A stretch of DNA of 64,000 nt from positions 3,100,001-3,164,000 of the forward strand of contig NW_026870888.1 of NCBI RefSeq assembly GCF_033118175.1, given 5' to 3'. Positions 1 through 13,420 of the stretch are shown here, piece after piece (the stretch's first letter is position 1; each line of letters starts with the position of its first letter). A program made the position numbers and the translations under genes. This DNA is from Dama dama. Lineage: Eukaryota > Chordata > Mammalia > Artiodactyla > Cervidae. The notes under the pieces are model-generated. The model made no database searches. It was not told where the DNA came from and saw only the letters and a program-made list of their open reading frames with translations.

Positions 1-1456
1 TGATACCTTTTGAAGCTCTTCATATTTTTCACACATTTTCAGGCTCTTCATATTTTTTAACAACGCTTCATGCTTCTCCTATTTTTCAGACTGTTTCATG
101 CTCCTCGTATTTTTGACACCTTTTGAAGCTCTTCATATTTTTCACACCTTTTCTGGCTCTTCATGTTTTTCAACACCACTTCATGCTCCTTCTACTTTTC
201 AGAGAATTTCATTCTCCTCATGTATTTCACACCTTTTGAAGCTCTTCATATTTTTCACACCTTTTCAGGCTCTTCATGTTTTTCCACACCACTTCATGCT
301 TCTCCTATTTTTCAGCCCGTTTCATGCTCCTCATTTTTTTCACATCTTTTGAAGCTCTTCATATTTTTCACAACTTTTCAGGCTCTTCATGTTTTTGATC
401 ACCGCTTCATACTCCTCCTATTTTTCAGACCGTTTCATGCTCCTCATATTTTTGACACCTTTTGAAGCTCTTCATATTTTTCACACCTTTTCAGGCTCTT
501 CATGTTTTTGAACACCGCTTCATGCTCCTCCTATTTTTTCAGACCGTTTCATGCTCCTCATATTTTTGACTCCTTTTGAAGCTCTTAATATTTTTCACAC
601 CTTTTCAGGCTCTTCATGTTTCTCAACACCACTTCAAGCTCCTCCTATTTTTCAGACCATTTCATGCTCCTCATATTTTTGACACCTATAGAAACTCTTC
701 ATATTTTTCACACTTTTTCAGGCTCTTCATGATTTTCAACACTGATTCATGCTCCTCCTATTTTTCAAACTGTTTCATGCTCATCTAATATTTGACACCT
801 TTTGAAGCTCTTCATATTTTTCACACCTTTTGAAGCTCTTCATATTTTTCACACGTTTTCAGGCTCTTCATGTTTTTCAACACCGCTTCATGCTCCTCCT
901 ATTTTTCAAACCGTATCATGCTCCTCATAATTTTGACACATTTTGAAGCTCTTCATATTTTTCACACCTTTTCAGGCTCTTCATATTTTTGAACACCGCT
1001 TCATGCTCCTCCTAATTTTCAGACCTTTTCATGCTCCATATATATTTGACACCTTTTGAAGCTTTTCATATTTTTCACACATTTTCAGGCTCTTCATATT
1101 TTTCAACACGACTTCATGCTCCTCCTATTTTTCAGACCGTTTCATGCTCCTCATATTTTTGAAACCTTTTGAAGCTCTTCTTAATTTTCACACCTTTTCA
1201 GGCTCTTCATGTTTTTAAACACTGCTTCATGCTCCTCCTTTTCTTCAGACAGTTTCATGCTCCTCATATTTTTGACACCTTTTGAAGCTCTTCATATTTT
1301 TCACATCTTTTCAGGCTCTTAATGTTTTTCAACACAGCTTCATGCTCCTCCTGTTTTTCAGACCGTTTCATGCTCCTCATGTATTTCACACCTTTTGAAG
1401 CTCTTCATATTTTTCACACCTTTTCAGGCTCTTCATCTTTTTGAACACCGTTTCAT
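1..1456 (+). repeat. Leading diverged monomers before duplication A
   Basis: About 13 monomers that have no close multi-kb partner in the window. They include a Y-type monomer (CAGAGAATTTC with CATGTATTTC, near 200-230) followed by a Z-type monomer (TCCACACC with CAGCCCG, near 283-330). That is the same order as in the cassettes far to the right. There is no gene. Open frames here are repeat by-products. Confidence 0.85.
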
Positions 1457-3696
1457 GCTCCTCCTATTTTTCAGACCGTTTCATGCTCCTCATATTTGTG
1501 ACATCTTTTGAAGCTTTTCATAATTTTCACACCTTTTAGGCTCTTCATGTTTTTCAGCACCACTTCTTGCTCCTCCTCTTTTTCAGACCGTTTCATGCTC
1601 CTCATATTTTTGACACCTTTTGAAGCTCTTCATATTTTTACACCTTTTCAGGCTCTACATGTTTTTCAACACGGCTTCATTCTCTTCTTATTTTTCAGAC
1701 CGTTTCACGCTCCTCATATTTTTCACACCTTTTGAAGCTCTTCATATTTTTCACACCTTTTCAGGCTCTTAATGTATTTCAACACCACTTCATGCTCCTC
1801 CTATTTTTGGGACCGTTTCATGCTCCTCATATTTTTGACACCTTTGAAGCTGTTCATATTTTTCACACATTTTCAAGCTCTTCATATTTTTCACACCTTC
1901 TCAAGCTCTTCAGTATTTGAGCACAGCTTCATGCTTCTCCTATTTTTCAGACCGTTTCATGCTCCTCATATTTTTGACACCTTTTGAAGCTCTTCATATT
2001 TTCACACCTTTTCAGGCTCTTCATGTTTTTGATCACCGCTTCATGCTCCTCCTATTTTTCAGACCGTTTCATGCTCCTCATATTTTTGACACCTTTTGAA
2101 GATCTTCATATTTTTCACACCTTTTCAGGCTCTTCATGTTTTTGATCACCGTTTCTTGCTCCTCCTATTTTTCAGACCGTTTCATGCTCCTCATATTTTT
2201 GACACGTTTTGAGGCCTTTCATGTTTTTCACACCTTTTCATGCCTTTGTGTTTTTGAACACCACTTCATGCTCCTCCTATTTTTCAGACCGTTTCATGCT
2301 CCTTGTAATTTTGACACCTTTTGAAGCTCTTCATATTTTTCACACCTTTTCAGGCTCTTCATGTTTTTCAACACCGCTTCATGCTCCTCCTATTTTTCAG
2401 ACCGTTTCATGCTCCTCATATTTTTGACACATTTTGAAGCTTTTCATATTTTTCACACCTTTTCAGGCTCTTCATTTTTTTCAACACTACTTCTTGCTCC
2501 TTCAAATTTTCAGACCGTTTCATACTCATCTAATTTTTGACACCTTTTGAAGCTCTTCATATTTTTCACACCTTTTGAAGCTCTTCATATTTTCACACCT
2601 TTTCAGGCTCTTCATGTTTTTGAACACCGCTTCATGCTCCTTCTATTTTTCAGAGAGTTTCATGCACCTCATGTATTTCTCACGTTTTGAAGCTCTTCAT
2701 ATTTTTCACACCTTTTCAGGCTCTTCATTTTTTTCAACACCACTTCATGCTCCTCCTATATTTCAGACCGTTTCATGCTCATCTCATTTTTGACACCTTT
2801 GAAAGCTCTTCATATTTTTCACACCTTTTGAAGCTTTTCATATTTTTCACACGTTTTCAGGCTCTTCATGTTTTTCAACACCGCTTCATGTTCCTCCTAT
2901 TTTTCAGACCGTTTCATGCTCCTCATATTTTTGACACGTTTTGAGGCCTTTCATGTTTTTCACACCTTTTCATGCCTTTGTGTTTTTGAACACCACTTCA
3001 TGCTCCTCCTATTTTTCAGATCGTTTCATGCTCCTCATATTTTTGACCCCTTTTGAAGATCTTCATGTTTTTCACACCTTTTCAGGCTCTTCATGTTTTT
3101 GAACACTGCTTCACGCTTTTCCTATTTTTCAGACCGTTTCATGTTCCTCAATTTTTGACACCTTTCGAAGCTCTTCATATTTTTCAACCTTTTCAGGCTC
3201 TTCATGTTTTTGAACACCGATTCATGCTTCTTGTATTTTTCAGACGGTTTCATGCTCCACATGTATTTCACATCTTTTCAAGCTCTTCATATTTTTCACA
3301 CCTTTTCAGGCTCTTCATGTTTTGGAACACCATATCATGCTCCTCCTATTTTTCAGACCGCTTCATGCTCATCTCATTTTTGAGAACTTTTGAAGCTCTT
3401 CATATTTTTCACACCTTTTGAATCTCCTCATATTTTTCACACGTTTTCAGGCTCTTCATGTTTTTGAACACCGCTTCATGTTCCTCCTATTTTTCAAACT
3501 GTTTCATGCTCCTCATGTATTTCACACCTTTTGAAGCTCTTCATATATTTCACACTTTTTCAGGCTCTCATGCTTTTGAACACAGCTTCATGCTCCTCTT
3601 ATTTTTCACGCCGTTTCATGTTCCTCATATATTTCACATCTTTTGAAGCTCTTCCTATTTTTCACACCATTTCTGGCTTTTCATGTTTTTGAACAC

Positions 3697-3790
3697 CGCT
3701 TCGTGCTGCTCCTAATTTTCAGATCACTTCATGCTCATCGATTTTTACACCTTTTGCAGGTCTTCATATTTTCACACCTTTTGAAGCTCT
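3697..3790 (+). repeat. Marker block 'TCGTGCTGCTCC' (first position in A1)
   Basis: A distinctive variant stretch reads TCGTGCTGCTCCTAA, then a CATCGATTTTTACAC junction, then TTTTGCAGGTC. It occurs at 3,701 and again at 5,835 in A1 (2,134 bp apart), at the matching places in A2 (about 9,372 and 11,535), and once in A3 (about 15,776). Each unit A therefore holds two paralogous copies of this block. They are probably traces of an older internal duplication. Confidence 0.8.
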
Positions 3791-4417
3791 TCATATTTTT
3801 CACACCTTTTTAGGCTCTTCATGTATTTGAACACCGTTTCATGCTCCTCCTATTTTTCAGACCATTTCATGCTCCTCATATTTTTGACACCTTTTGAAGC
3901 TCTTCTTTTTTTTCACAACTTTTGAAGCTCTTCATATATTTCACACCTTTTCAGGCTCTTCATGCTTTTAAACAACACTTCATGCTCCTCCTATTTTTCA
4001 AACCGCTTCATGCTCATCTCATTTTTCACACCTTTTGAAGCTGTTCATATCTTTCACACGTTTTCAGGTTCTTCATGGTTTTCAACTCCGCTTCATGCTC
4101 CTTCTATTTTTCAGACCGTTTCATGCTCCACATATTTTTGACACGTTTTGAAGCTCTTCATATTTTTCACACCTTTTTAGGCTCTTCCTGTTTTTGAACA
4201 CCGTTTCATGCTCCTCCTATTTTTCAGACCGTTTCATGCTCCTCATATTTTTACAACTTTTGAAGCTCTTCATATTTTTCACACCTTTTCAGGCTCTTCT
4301 TGTGTTTGAACACCGCTTAATGTGCCTCCTATTTTTCACACATTTTGAAGCTCTTCATATTTTTCACACCGTTTCAGGATCTTCTTGTGCTTGAACACAG
4401 CTTCATGCACCTCCTAT

Positions 4418-5385
4418 TTTTTCACACTTTTGAAGCTCTTCATATTTTTCACTCCTTTTCAGGCTCTTCATGTTTTTCAACACCACTTCATGCTCCTCCT
4501 ATTTTTCAGACCGTTTCAGGCTCCTCATTTTTTCACACCTTTTGAAGCCGTTCATATTTCTCACACCTTTTCAGGCTCTTCATGTTTTTCAGCACCGCTT
4601 CATGCTCCTCCTATTTTTCCAGACCGTTTCATGCTCATCTCATGCTTTGCATAATTTTCACAACTTTTCAGGGCTCTTCATGTTTTTGAACACTGCTTCA
4701 TGCTCCTCCTATTTTTTCAGGACCGTATCATGCTCCTCATATTTTTCACACCTTTTGAAGCTCTTCATATTGTTCACACGTTTTTCAGACAATTCATATT
4801 TTTTCAACATCGCTTCATGCTCCTCGTATTTTTGCCGACGGTTTCATGCTCCTCATATTTTTGACACCTTTTTGAAGCTCTTCAGATATTTCACACCTTT
4901 CCAGGCTCTTCATTTTTTCAACACCACTTCATGCTCCTCCTATTTTTCAGATCGTTTCATGCTCATCTCATTTTAAACACCTTTTGAAGCTCTTCATATT
5001 TTTGACAAATTTTGAAGTTCTTCATATTTTTTCACACGTTTTCAGGGCTCTTCATGATTTTCAACACCGCTTCATGCTCCTCCTATGTTTCAGACCTTTT
5101 CATGCTCATCTCTGTTTTGACACCTTTTGAAGCTCTTCAGATTTTTACACCTTTTGAAGCTCTTCATATTTTTAACATTTTTGAAGCTCTTCATAATTTT
5201 CAAACAATTTCAGACTCTTCATTTTTTTTCAACACCGCTTCATGCTCCTGCTATTTAATCATACCGTTTCATACTCCTCATATTTTTTGACACCTTTTGA
5301 GGCTCTTCATGTTTTTTGAACTCCGTTTCATGCTCCTCCTATTTTTTTCGACCGTATCATGCTCCTCATATTTTTTCACACCTTT
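4418..5385. other. Insertion-rich patch in A1 (suspected consensus errors)
   Basis: Aligning A1 with A2 by eye over this stretch shows 18 single-base insertions in A1. Nearly all lengthen an existing run, for example CAGGG for CAGG at 4,670 and 5,045, T6 for T5 at about 4,710, 4,798, 5,025 and 5,370, and TTTAAAC for TTTAAC at 4,974. There are also two single-base deletions, one 17-bp deletion near 4,642 and one 28-bp subunit deletion near 5,310. The net sum (+18, -2, -17, -28 = -29) exactly explains the change of A1-A2 offset from 5,671 to 5,700. Sequence on both sides is nearly identical between copies. The related A3 copy (14,700-15,870) also lacks the insertions. Confidence 0.85.
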
Positions 5386-5830
5386 TGAAGCTCTTCATAT
5401 ATTTCAAACATTTTCAGTGTCTTCATTTTTTGACCACCACTTCATGCTCCTCCTATTTTTCAGAACGTTTCATGCTCGTCTCTTTTTGACTCCTATTCAA
5501 GCTCTTAATATCATTCTTCCCTTTTTAAGCTCTTCATATTTTTCACACGTTTTCATGCTCTTCATGATTTTCAGCACAGTTTCATGCTCCTCCTATTTTT
5601 CAGACCGTTTCATCCTCCTCATATTTTTGACATCTTTTGAAACTCTTCATATATTTCACACCTTTTCAGGCTCTTCATGTTTTTCAACACCACTTCATGC
5701 TCCTCCTTTTTTCAGACCGCTTCATGCTCATCTCATTTTTGACACATTTTGAAGCTGTTCATATTTCTCATATCTTTTGAAGCTCTTCATATATTTTACA
5801 CGTTTTCAGGTTCTTCATGTTTTTCAACAC

Positions 5831-5925
5831 CGCTTCGTGCTGCTCCTAATTTTCAGATCATTTCATGCTCATCGATTTTTACACGTTTTGCAGGTCTTCA
5901 TATTTTCACACCTTTTGAAGCTCTT
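5831..5925 (+). repeat. Marker block 'TCGTGCTGCTCC' (second position in A1)
   Basis: Same variant block as at 3,697-3,790. It differs by GATCATTTC for GATCACTTC and ACACGTTTTGC for ACACCTTTTGC. Downstream the two positions differ: this one continues with CAGGCTGTTCATG, while the 3,697 one continues with TTTTTAGGCTC and CATGTATTTG. This makes it possible to see which parent contributed each side of A3. Confidence 0.78.
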
Positions 5926-7127
5926 CATATTTTTCACACCTTTTCAGGCTGTTCATGTTTTTCAACACAACTTCATGCTCCTCCTATTTTTCAGACTGTT
6001 TCATGCTCATCTCATTTTTGACACCTTTTGAAGCTTTGCATATTTTTCACTCCTTTTCAGACTCTTCATGTTTTTCAACACCACTTCATGCACCTCCTAT
6101 TTTTCAGATCGTTTCATGCTCCTCATATTTTTGACACCTTTTCAAGCTCCTCATATATATCACACCTTTTCAGGCTCTTCATGTTTTTCAACACAACTTC
6201 ATGCTCCTCCTATTTTTCAGACCGTTTCATGCTCATCTCATTTTTGACACCTTTTGAAGCTCTTCATATTTTTCACATCTTTCGAAGCTCCTCATATTTT
6301 TCACACCTTTTCAGGCCTTCATGATTTTGAAGACCGGTTCATGCTCCTAATATATATTTCAGACCGTTTCATGCTCCTCATATTTTTGACACCTTTTGAA
6401 GCTCTTCGTATTTTTCCCACCTTTTCAGGCTCTTCATGTTTTTCAACATCACTTCATGCTCCTATTTTTCAGACCGTTTCATACACCTCATGAATTTCAG
6501 ACCTTTTGAACCTCTTCATATTTTTCACATTTTTGAAGCTCTTCATATATTTCAAACCTTTTCAGGCTTTTCATGTTTTTGAACACCGCTTCATGTTCCT
6601 CCTATTTTTCAGACTGTTTCATGCTCCTCATATTTTTGACACCTTTTGAAGCTCTTCATATTTTTCACACCTTTCCAGGCTCTTCATTTTTTCAACACCA
6701 CTTCATGCTCCTCCTATTTTTCAGATCGTTTCATGCTCATCTCATTTTAACACCTTTTGAAGCTCTTCATATTTTTGACAAATTATGAAGTTCTTCATAT
6801 TTTTCACACGTTTTCAGGCTCTTCATGATTTTCAACACCGCTTCATGCTCCTCCTATTTTTCAGACCTTTTCATGCTCATCTCTTTTTTGACACCTTTTC
6901 AAGCTCTTCATATTTTTCACACCTTTTGAAGCTCTTCATATTTTTCACATTTATGAAGCTCTTCATATTTTCCACACGTTTTCAGACAATTCATGTTTTT
7001 CAACATGGCTTCATTCTCCTCCTATTTTTCAGACCGTTTCATTCTCCTCATATTTTTGACACCTTTTGAAGCTCTTCATATATTTCACACCTTTTCAGAC
7101 TTTTCCTTTTTTTCAACACGACTTCAT

Positions 7128-10100
7128 GCTCCTCCTATTTTTCAGACCGTTTCATGCTCCTCATATTTGTGACATCTTTTGAAGCTTTTCATAATTTTCA
7201 CACCTTTTAGGCTCTTCATGTTTTTCAGCACCACTTCTTGCTCCTCCTCTTTTTCAGACCGTTTCATGCTCCTCATATTTTTGACACCTTTTGAAGCTCT
7301 TCATATTTTTACACCTTTTCAGGCTCTACATGTTTTTCAACACGGCTTCATTCTCTTCTTATTTTTCAGACCGTTTCACGCTCCTCATATTTTTCACACC
7401 TTTTGAAGCTCTTCATATTTTTCACACCTTTTCAGGCTCTTAATGTATTTCAACACCACTTCATGCTCCTCCTATTTTTGGGACCGTTTCATGCTCCTCA
7501 TATTTTTGACACCTTTGAAGCTGTTCATATTTTTCACACATTTTCAAGCTCTTCATATTTTTCACACCTTCTCAAGCTCTTCAGTATTTGAGCACAGCTT
7601 CATGCTTCTCCTATTTTTCAGACCGTTTCATGCTCCTCATATTTTTGACACCTTTTGAAGCTCTTCATATTTTCACACCTTTTCAGGCTCTTCATGTTTT
7701 TGATCACCGCTTCATGCTCCTCCAATTTTTCAGACCGTTTCATGCTCCTCATATTTTTGACACCTTTTGAAGATCTTCATATTTTTCACACCTTTTCAGG
7801 CTCTTCATGTTTTTGATCACCGTTTCTTGCTCCTCCTATTTTTCAGACCGTTTCATGCTCCTCATATTTTTGACACGTTTTGAGGCCTTTCATGTTTTTC
7901 ACACCTTTTCATGCCTTTGTGTTTTTGAACACCACTTCATGCTCCTCCTATTTTTCAGACCGTTTCATGCTCCTTGTAATTTTGACACCTTTTGAAGCTC
8001 TTCATATTTTTCACACCTTTTCAGGCTCTTCATGTTTTTCAACACCGCTTCATGCTCCTCCTATTTTTCAGACCGTTTCATGCTCCTCATATTTTTGACA
8101 CATTTTGAAGCTTTTCATATTTTTCACACCTTTTCAGGCTCTTCATTTTTTTCAACACTACTTCTTGCTCCTTCAAATTTTCAGACCGTTTCATACTCAT
8201 CTAATTTTTGACACCTTTTGAAGCTCTTCATATTTTTCACACCTTTTGAAGCTCTTCATATTTTCACACCTTTTCAGGCTCTTCATGTTTTTGAACACCG
8301 CTTCATGCTCCTTCTATTTTTCAGAGAGTTTCATGCACCTCATGTATTTCTCACGTTTTGAAGCTCTTCATATTTTTCACACCTTTTCAGGCTCTTCATT
8401 TTTTTCAACACCACTTCATGCTCCTCCTATATTTCAGACCGTTTCATGCTCATCTCATTTTTGACACCTTTGAAAGCTCTTCATATTTTTCACACCTTTT
8501 GAAGCTTTTCATATTTTTCACACGTTTTCAGGCTCTTCATGTTTTTCAACACCGCTTCATGTTCCTCCTATTTTTCAGACCGTTTCATGCTCCTCATATT
8601 TTTGACACGTTTTGAGGCCTTTCATGTTTTTCACACCTTTTCATGCCTTTGTGTTTTTGAACACCACTTCATGCTCCTCCTATTTTTCAGATCGTTTCAT
8701 GCTCCTCATATTTTTGACCCCTTTTGAAGATCTTCATGTTTTTCACACCTTTTCAGGCTCTTCATGTTTTTGAACACTGCTTCACGCTTTTCCTATTTTT
8801 CAGACCGTTTCATGTTCCTCAATTTTTGACACCTTTCGAAGCTCTTCATATTTTTCAACCTTTTCAGGCTCTTCATGTTTTTGAACACCGATTCATGCTT
8901 CTTGTATTTTTCAGACGGTTTCATGCTCCACATGTATTTCACATCTTTTCAAGCTCTTCATATTTTTCACACCTTTTCAGGCTCTTCATGTTTTGGAACA
9001 CCATATCATGCTCCTCCTATTTTTCAGACCGCTTCATGCTCATCTCATTTTTGAGAACTTTTGAAGCTCTTCATATTTTTCACACCTTTTGAATCTCCTC
9101 ATATTTTTCACACGTTTTCAGGCTCTTCATGTTTTTGAACACCGCTTCATGTTCCTCCTATTTTTCAAACTGTTTCATGCTCCTCATGTATTTCACACCT
9201 TTTGAAGCTCTTCATATATTTCACACTTTTTCAGGCTCTCATGCTTTTGAACACAGCTTCATGCTCCTCTTATTTTTCACGCCGTTTCATGTTCCTCATA
9301 TATTTCACATCTTTTGAAGCTCTTCCTATTTTTCACACCATTTCTGGCTTTTCATGTTTTTGAACACCGCTTCGTGCTGCTCCTAATTTTCAGATCACTT
9401 CATGCTCATCGATTTTTACACCTTTTGCAGGTCTTCATATTTTCACACCTTTTGAAGCTCTTCATATTTTTCACACCTTTTTAGGCTCTTCATGTATTTG
9501 AACACCGTTTCATGCTCCTCCTATTTTTCAGACCATTTCATGCTCCTCATATTTTTGACACCTTTTGAAGCTCTTCTTTTTTTTCACAACTTTTGAAGCT
9601 CTTCATATATTTCACACCTTTTCAGGCTCTTCATGCTTTTAAACAACACTTCATGCTCCTCCTATTTTTCAAACCGCTTCATGCTCATCTCATTTTTCAC
9701 ACCTTTTGAAGCTGTTCATATCTTTCACACGTTTTCAGGTTCTTCATGGTTTTCAACTCCGCTTCATGCTCCTTCTATTTTTCAGACCGTTTCATGCTCC
9801 ACATATTTTTGACACGTTTTGAAGCTCTTCATATTTTTCACACCTTTTTAGGCTCTTCCTGTTTTTGAACACCGTTTCATGCTCCTCCTATTTTTCAGAC
9901 CGTTTCATGCTCCTCATATTTTTACAACTTTTGAAGCTCTTCATATTTTTCACACCTTTTCAGGCTCTTCTTGTGTTTGAACACCGCTTAATGTGCCTCC
10001 TATTTTTCACACATTTTGAAGCTCTTCATATTTTTCACACCGTTTCAGGATCTTCTTGTGCTTGAACACAGCTTCATGCACCTCCTATTTTTCACACCTT

Positions 10101-12827
10101 TTGAAGCTCTTCATATTTTTCACTCCTTTTCAGGCTCTTCATGTTTTTCAACACCACTTCATGCTCCTCCTATTTTTCAGACCGTTTCAGGCTCCTCATA
10201 TTTTTCACACCTTTTGAAGCCGTTCATATTTCTCACACCTTTTCAGGCTCTTCATGTTTTTCAGCACCGCTTCATGCTCCTCCTATTTTTCAGACCGTTT
10301 CATGCTCATCTCATTTTTGACACCTTTCGATGCTTTGCATAATTTTCACAACTTTTCAGGCTCTTCATGTTTTTGAACACTGCTTCATGCTCCTCCTATT
10401 TTTCAGACCGTATCATGCTCCTCATATTTTTCACACCTTTTGAAGCTCTTCATATTGTTCACACGTTTTCAGACAATTCATATTTTTCAACATCGCTTCA
10501 TGCTCCTCGTATTTTGCCGACGGTTTCATGCTCCTCATATTTTTGACACCTTTTGAAGCTCTTCAGATATTTCACACCTTTCCAGGCTCTTCATTTTTTC
10601 AACACCACTTCATGCTCCTCCTATTTTTCAGATCGTTTCATGCTCATCTCATTTTAACACCTTTTGAAGCTCTTCATATTTTTGACAAATTTTGAAGTTC
10701 TTCATATTTTTCACACGTTTTCAGGCTCTTCATGATTTTCAACACCGCTTCATGCTCCTCCTATGTTTCAGACCTTTTCATGCTCATCTCTGTTTTGACA
10801 CCTTTTGAAGCTCTTCAGATTTTTACACCTTTTGAAGCTCTTCATATTTTTAACATTTTTGAAGCTCTTCATAATTTTCAAACAATTTCAGACTCTTCAT
10901 TTTTTTCAACACCGCTTCATGCTCCTGCTATTTATCATACCGTTTCATACTCCTCATATTTTTGACACCTTTTGAGGCTCTTCATATTTTTCACACCTTT
11001 TCAGGCTCTTCATGTTTTTGAACTCCGTTTCATGCTCCTCCTATTTTTTCGACCGTATCATGCTCCTCATATTTTTCACACCTTTTGAAGCTCTTCATAT
11101 ATTTCAAACATTTTCAGTGTCTTCATTTTTTGACCACCACTTCATGCTCCTCCTATTTTTCAGAACGTTTCATGCTCGTCTCTTTTTGACTCCTATTCAA
11201 GCTCTTAATATCATTCTTCCCTTTTTAAGCTCTTCATATTTTTCACACGTTTTCATGCTCTTCATGATTTTCAGCACAGTTTCATGCTCCTCCTATTTTT
11301 CAGACCGTTTCATCCTCCTCATATTTTTGACATCTTTTGAAACTCTTCATATATTTCACACCTTTTCAGGCTCTTCATGTTTTTCAACACCACTTCATGC
11401 TCCTCCTTTTTTCAGACCGCTTCATGCTCATCTCATTTTTGACACATTTTGAAGCTGTTCATATTTCTCATATCTTTTGAAGCTCTTCATATATTTTACA
11501 CGTTTTCAGGTTCTTCATGTTTTTCAACACCGCTTCGTGCTGCTCCTAATTTTCAGATCATTTCATGCTCATCGATTTTTACACGTTTTGCAGGTCTTCA
11601 TATTTTCACACCTTTTGAAGCTCTTCATATTTTTCACACCTTTTCAGGCTGTTCATGTTTTTCAACACAACTTCATGCTCCTCCTATTTTTCAGACTGTT
11701 TCATGCTCATCTCATTTTTGACACCTTTTGAAGCTTTGCATATTTTTCACTCCTTTTCAGACTCTTCATGTTTTTCAACACCACTTCATGCACCTCCTAT
11801 TTTTCAGATCGTTTCATGCTCCTCATATTTTTGACACCTTTTCAAGCTCCTCATATATATCACACCTTTTCAGGCTCTTCATGTTTTTCAACACAACTTC
11901 ATGCTCCTCCTATTTTTCAGACCGTTTCATGCTCATCTCATTTTTGACACCTTTTGAAGCTCTTCATATTTTTCACATCTTTCGAAGCTCCTCATATTTT
12001 TCACACCTTTTCAGGCCTTCATGATTTTGAAGACCGGTTCATGCTCCTAATATATATTTCAGACCGTTTCATGCTCCTCATATTTTTGACACCTTTTGAA
12101 GCTCTTCGTATTTTTCCCACCTTTTCAGGCTCTTCATGTTTTTCAACATCACTTCATGCTCCTATTTTTCAGACCGTTTCATACACCTCATGAATTTCAG
12201 ACCTTTTGAACCTCTTCATATTTTTCACATTTTTGAAGCTCTTCATATATTTCAAACCTTTTCAGGCTTTTCATGTTTTTGAACACCGCTTCATGTTCCT
12301 CCTATTTTTCAGACTGTTTCATGCTCCTCATATTTTTGACACCTTTTGAAGCTCTTCATATTTTTCACACCTTTCCAGGCTCTTCATTTTTTCAACACCA
12401 CTTCATGCTCCTCCTATTTTTCAGATCGTTTCATGCTCATCTCATTTTAACACCTTTTGAAGCTCTTCATATTTTTGACAAATTATGAAGTTCTTCATAT
12501 TTTTCACACGTTTTCAGGCTCTTCATGATTTTCAACACCGCTTCATGCTCCTCCTATTTTTCAGACCTTTTCATGCTCATCTCTTTTTTGACACCTTTTC
12601 AAGCTCTTCATATTTTTCACACCTTTTGAAGCTCTTCATATTTTTCACATTTATGAAGCTCTTCATATTTTCCACACGTTTTCAGACAATTCATGTTTTT
12701 CAACATGGCTTCATTCTCCTCCTATTTTTCAGACCGTTTCATTCTCCTCATATTTTTGACACCTTTTGAAGCTCTTCATATATTTCACACCTTTTCAGAC
12801 TTTTCCTTTTTTTCAACACGACTTCAT
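7128..12827 (+). repeat. Higher-order duplication A, copy 2 (A2, 5,700 bp)
   Basis: Second copy of A, abutting A1. Similarity to the A1 end continues to about 12,859, then breaks: A1 goes on into CCTCATATTTGTGAC at about 7,160, while A2 goes on into ATCTCATTTTGACACC. Compared with A1 it keeps a 17-bp segment near 10,314-10,330 and a 28-bp subunit near 10,984-11,011 that A1 lacks. It also lacks the single-base insertions seen in A1. It is therefore the cleaner reference for this unit. Confidence 0.9.
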
Positions 12828-12850
12828 GCTCCTCCTATTTTTCAGACCGT

Positions 12851-13150
12851 TTCATGCTCATCTCATTTTGACACCTTTTGAAGCTCTTCATGTTTTTCAC
12901 ATCTTTTGAAGCTCTTCATATTTTTCACACCTTTTCAGACTCTTCATGTTTTTCAACACCGCTTCATGCACGTCCTATTTTTCAGACCGTTTCATGCTCA
13001 TCTCATTTTGACACCCTTTGAAGCTCTTCATGTTTTTCACATCTTTTGAAGCTCTTCATATTTTTCACAACTTTTCAGGCTCTTCATGTTTTTCAACACC
13101 GCTTCATGCACGTCCTATTTTTCAGACCGTTTCATGCTCATCTCATTTTT
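12851..13150 (+). repeat. Local 140-bp tandem amplification
   Basis: TTCATGCTCATCTCATTTT starts at 12,851, 12,991 and 13,131, exactly 140 bp apart. Each period has five subunits, because an extra a-like subunit (CACATCTTTTGAAGCTC) is inserted. The private variant GCACGTCCTA marks the first two periods. This is a recent local expansion of a five-subunit unit rather than of the usual four. Confidence 0.85.
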
Positions 13151-13420
13151 GACACCTTTTGAAGCTTTTCATATTTTTCACAACTTTTCAGGCTCTTCAT
13201 GTTTTTGAACACCGCTTCATGGTAATCCTATTTTTCAAACCATATCATGCACCTCATATTTTTCACACCTTTTGAAGCTCTTCATATATTTCACACCTTT
13301 TCAGGCTCTTCATGTTTTTGAACACCACTTCTTGCTCCTTCTCTTTTTCAGAGAGTTTCATGCTCCTCATGTATTTCACACCTTTTGAAGTTCTTCATAT
13401 TTTTCACACCTTTTCAGGCT

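Larger units (their letters stand above)
1457..7127 (+). repeat. Higher-order duplication A, copy 1 (A1, 5,671 bp)
   Basis: Matches A2 at a constant offset of 5,671 from about 1,457 to about 4,650. After net length changes inside 4,400-5,400, it matches at an offset of 5,700 from about 5,390 to about 7,159. Landmarks include ATATTTGTGACATC at about 1,492 versus 7,163, and TATTTTTGGGACCG at about 1,802 versus 7,473. Outside the insertion-rich patch I saw very few changes; one is T at 2,053 versus A at 7,724. The left boundary is about 1,457 and the right end abuts A2 directly, so this is a direct tandem duplication. There are no genes. Confidence 0.9.

Noticed and set aside
6331..6365. Possible small insertion (AGACCGGTTC, TAATATATATTTC)
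   Set aside because: It aligns with a normal c-d junction carrying a few substitutions and a short TA expansion, and it is copied in A2 and A3. It is a variant monomer, not a foreign element.
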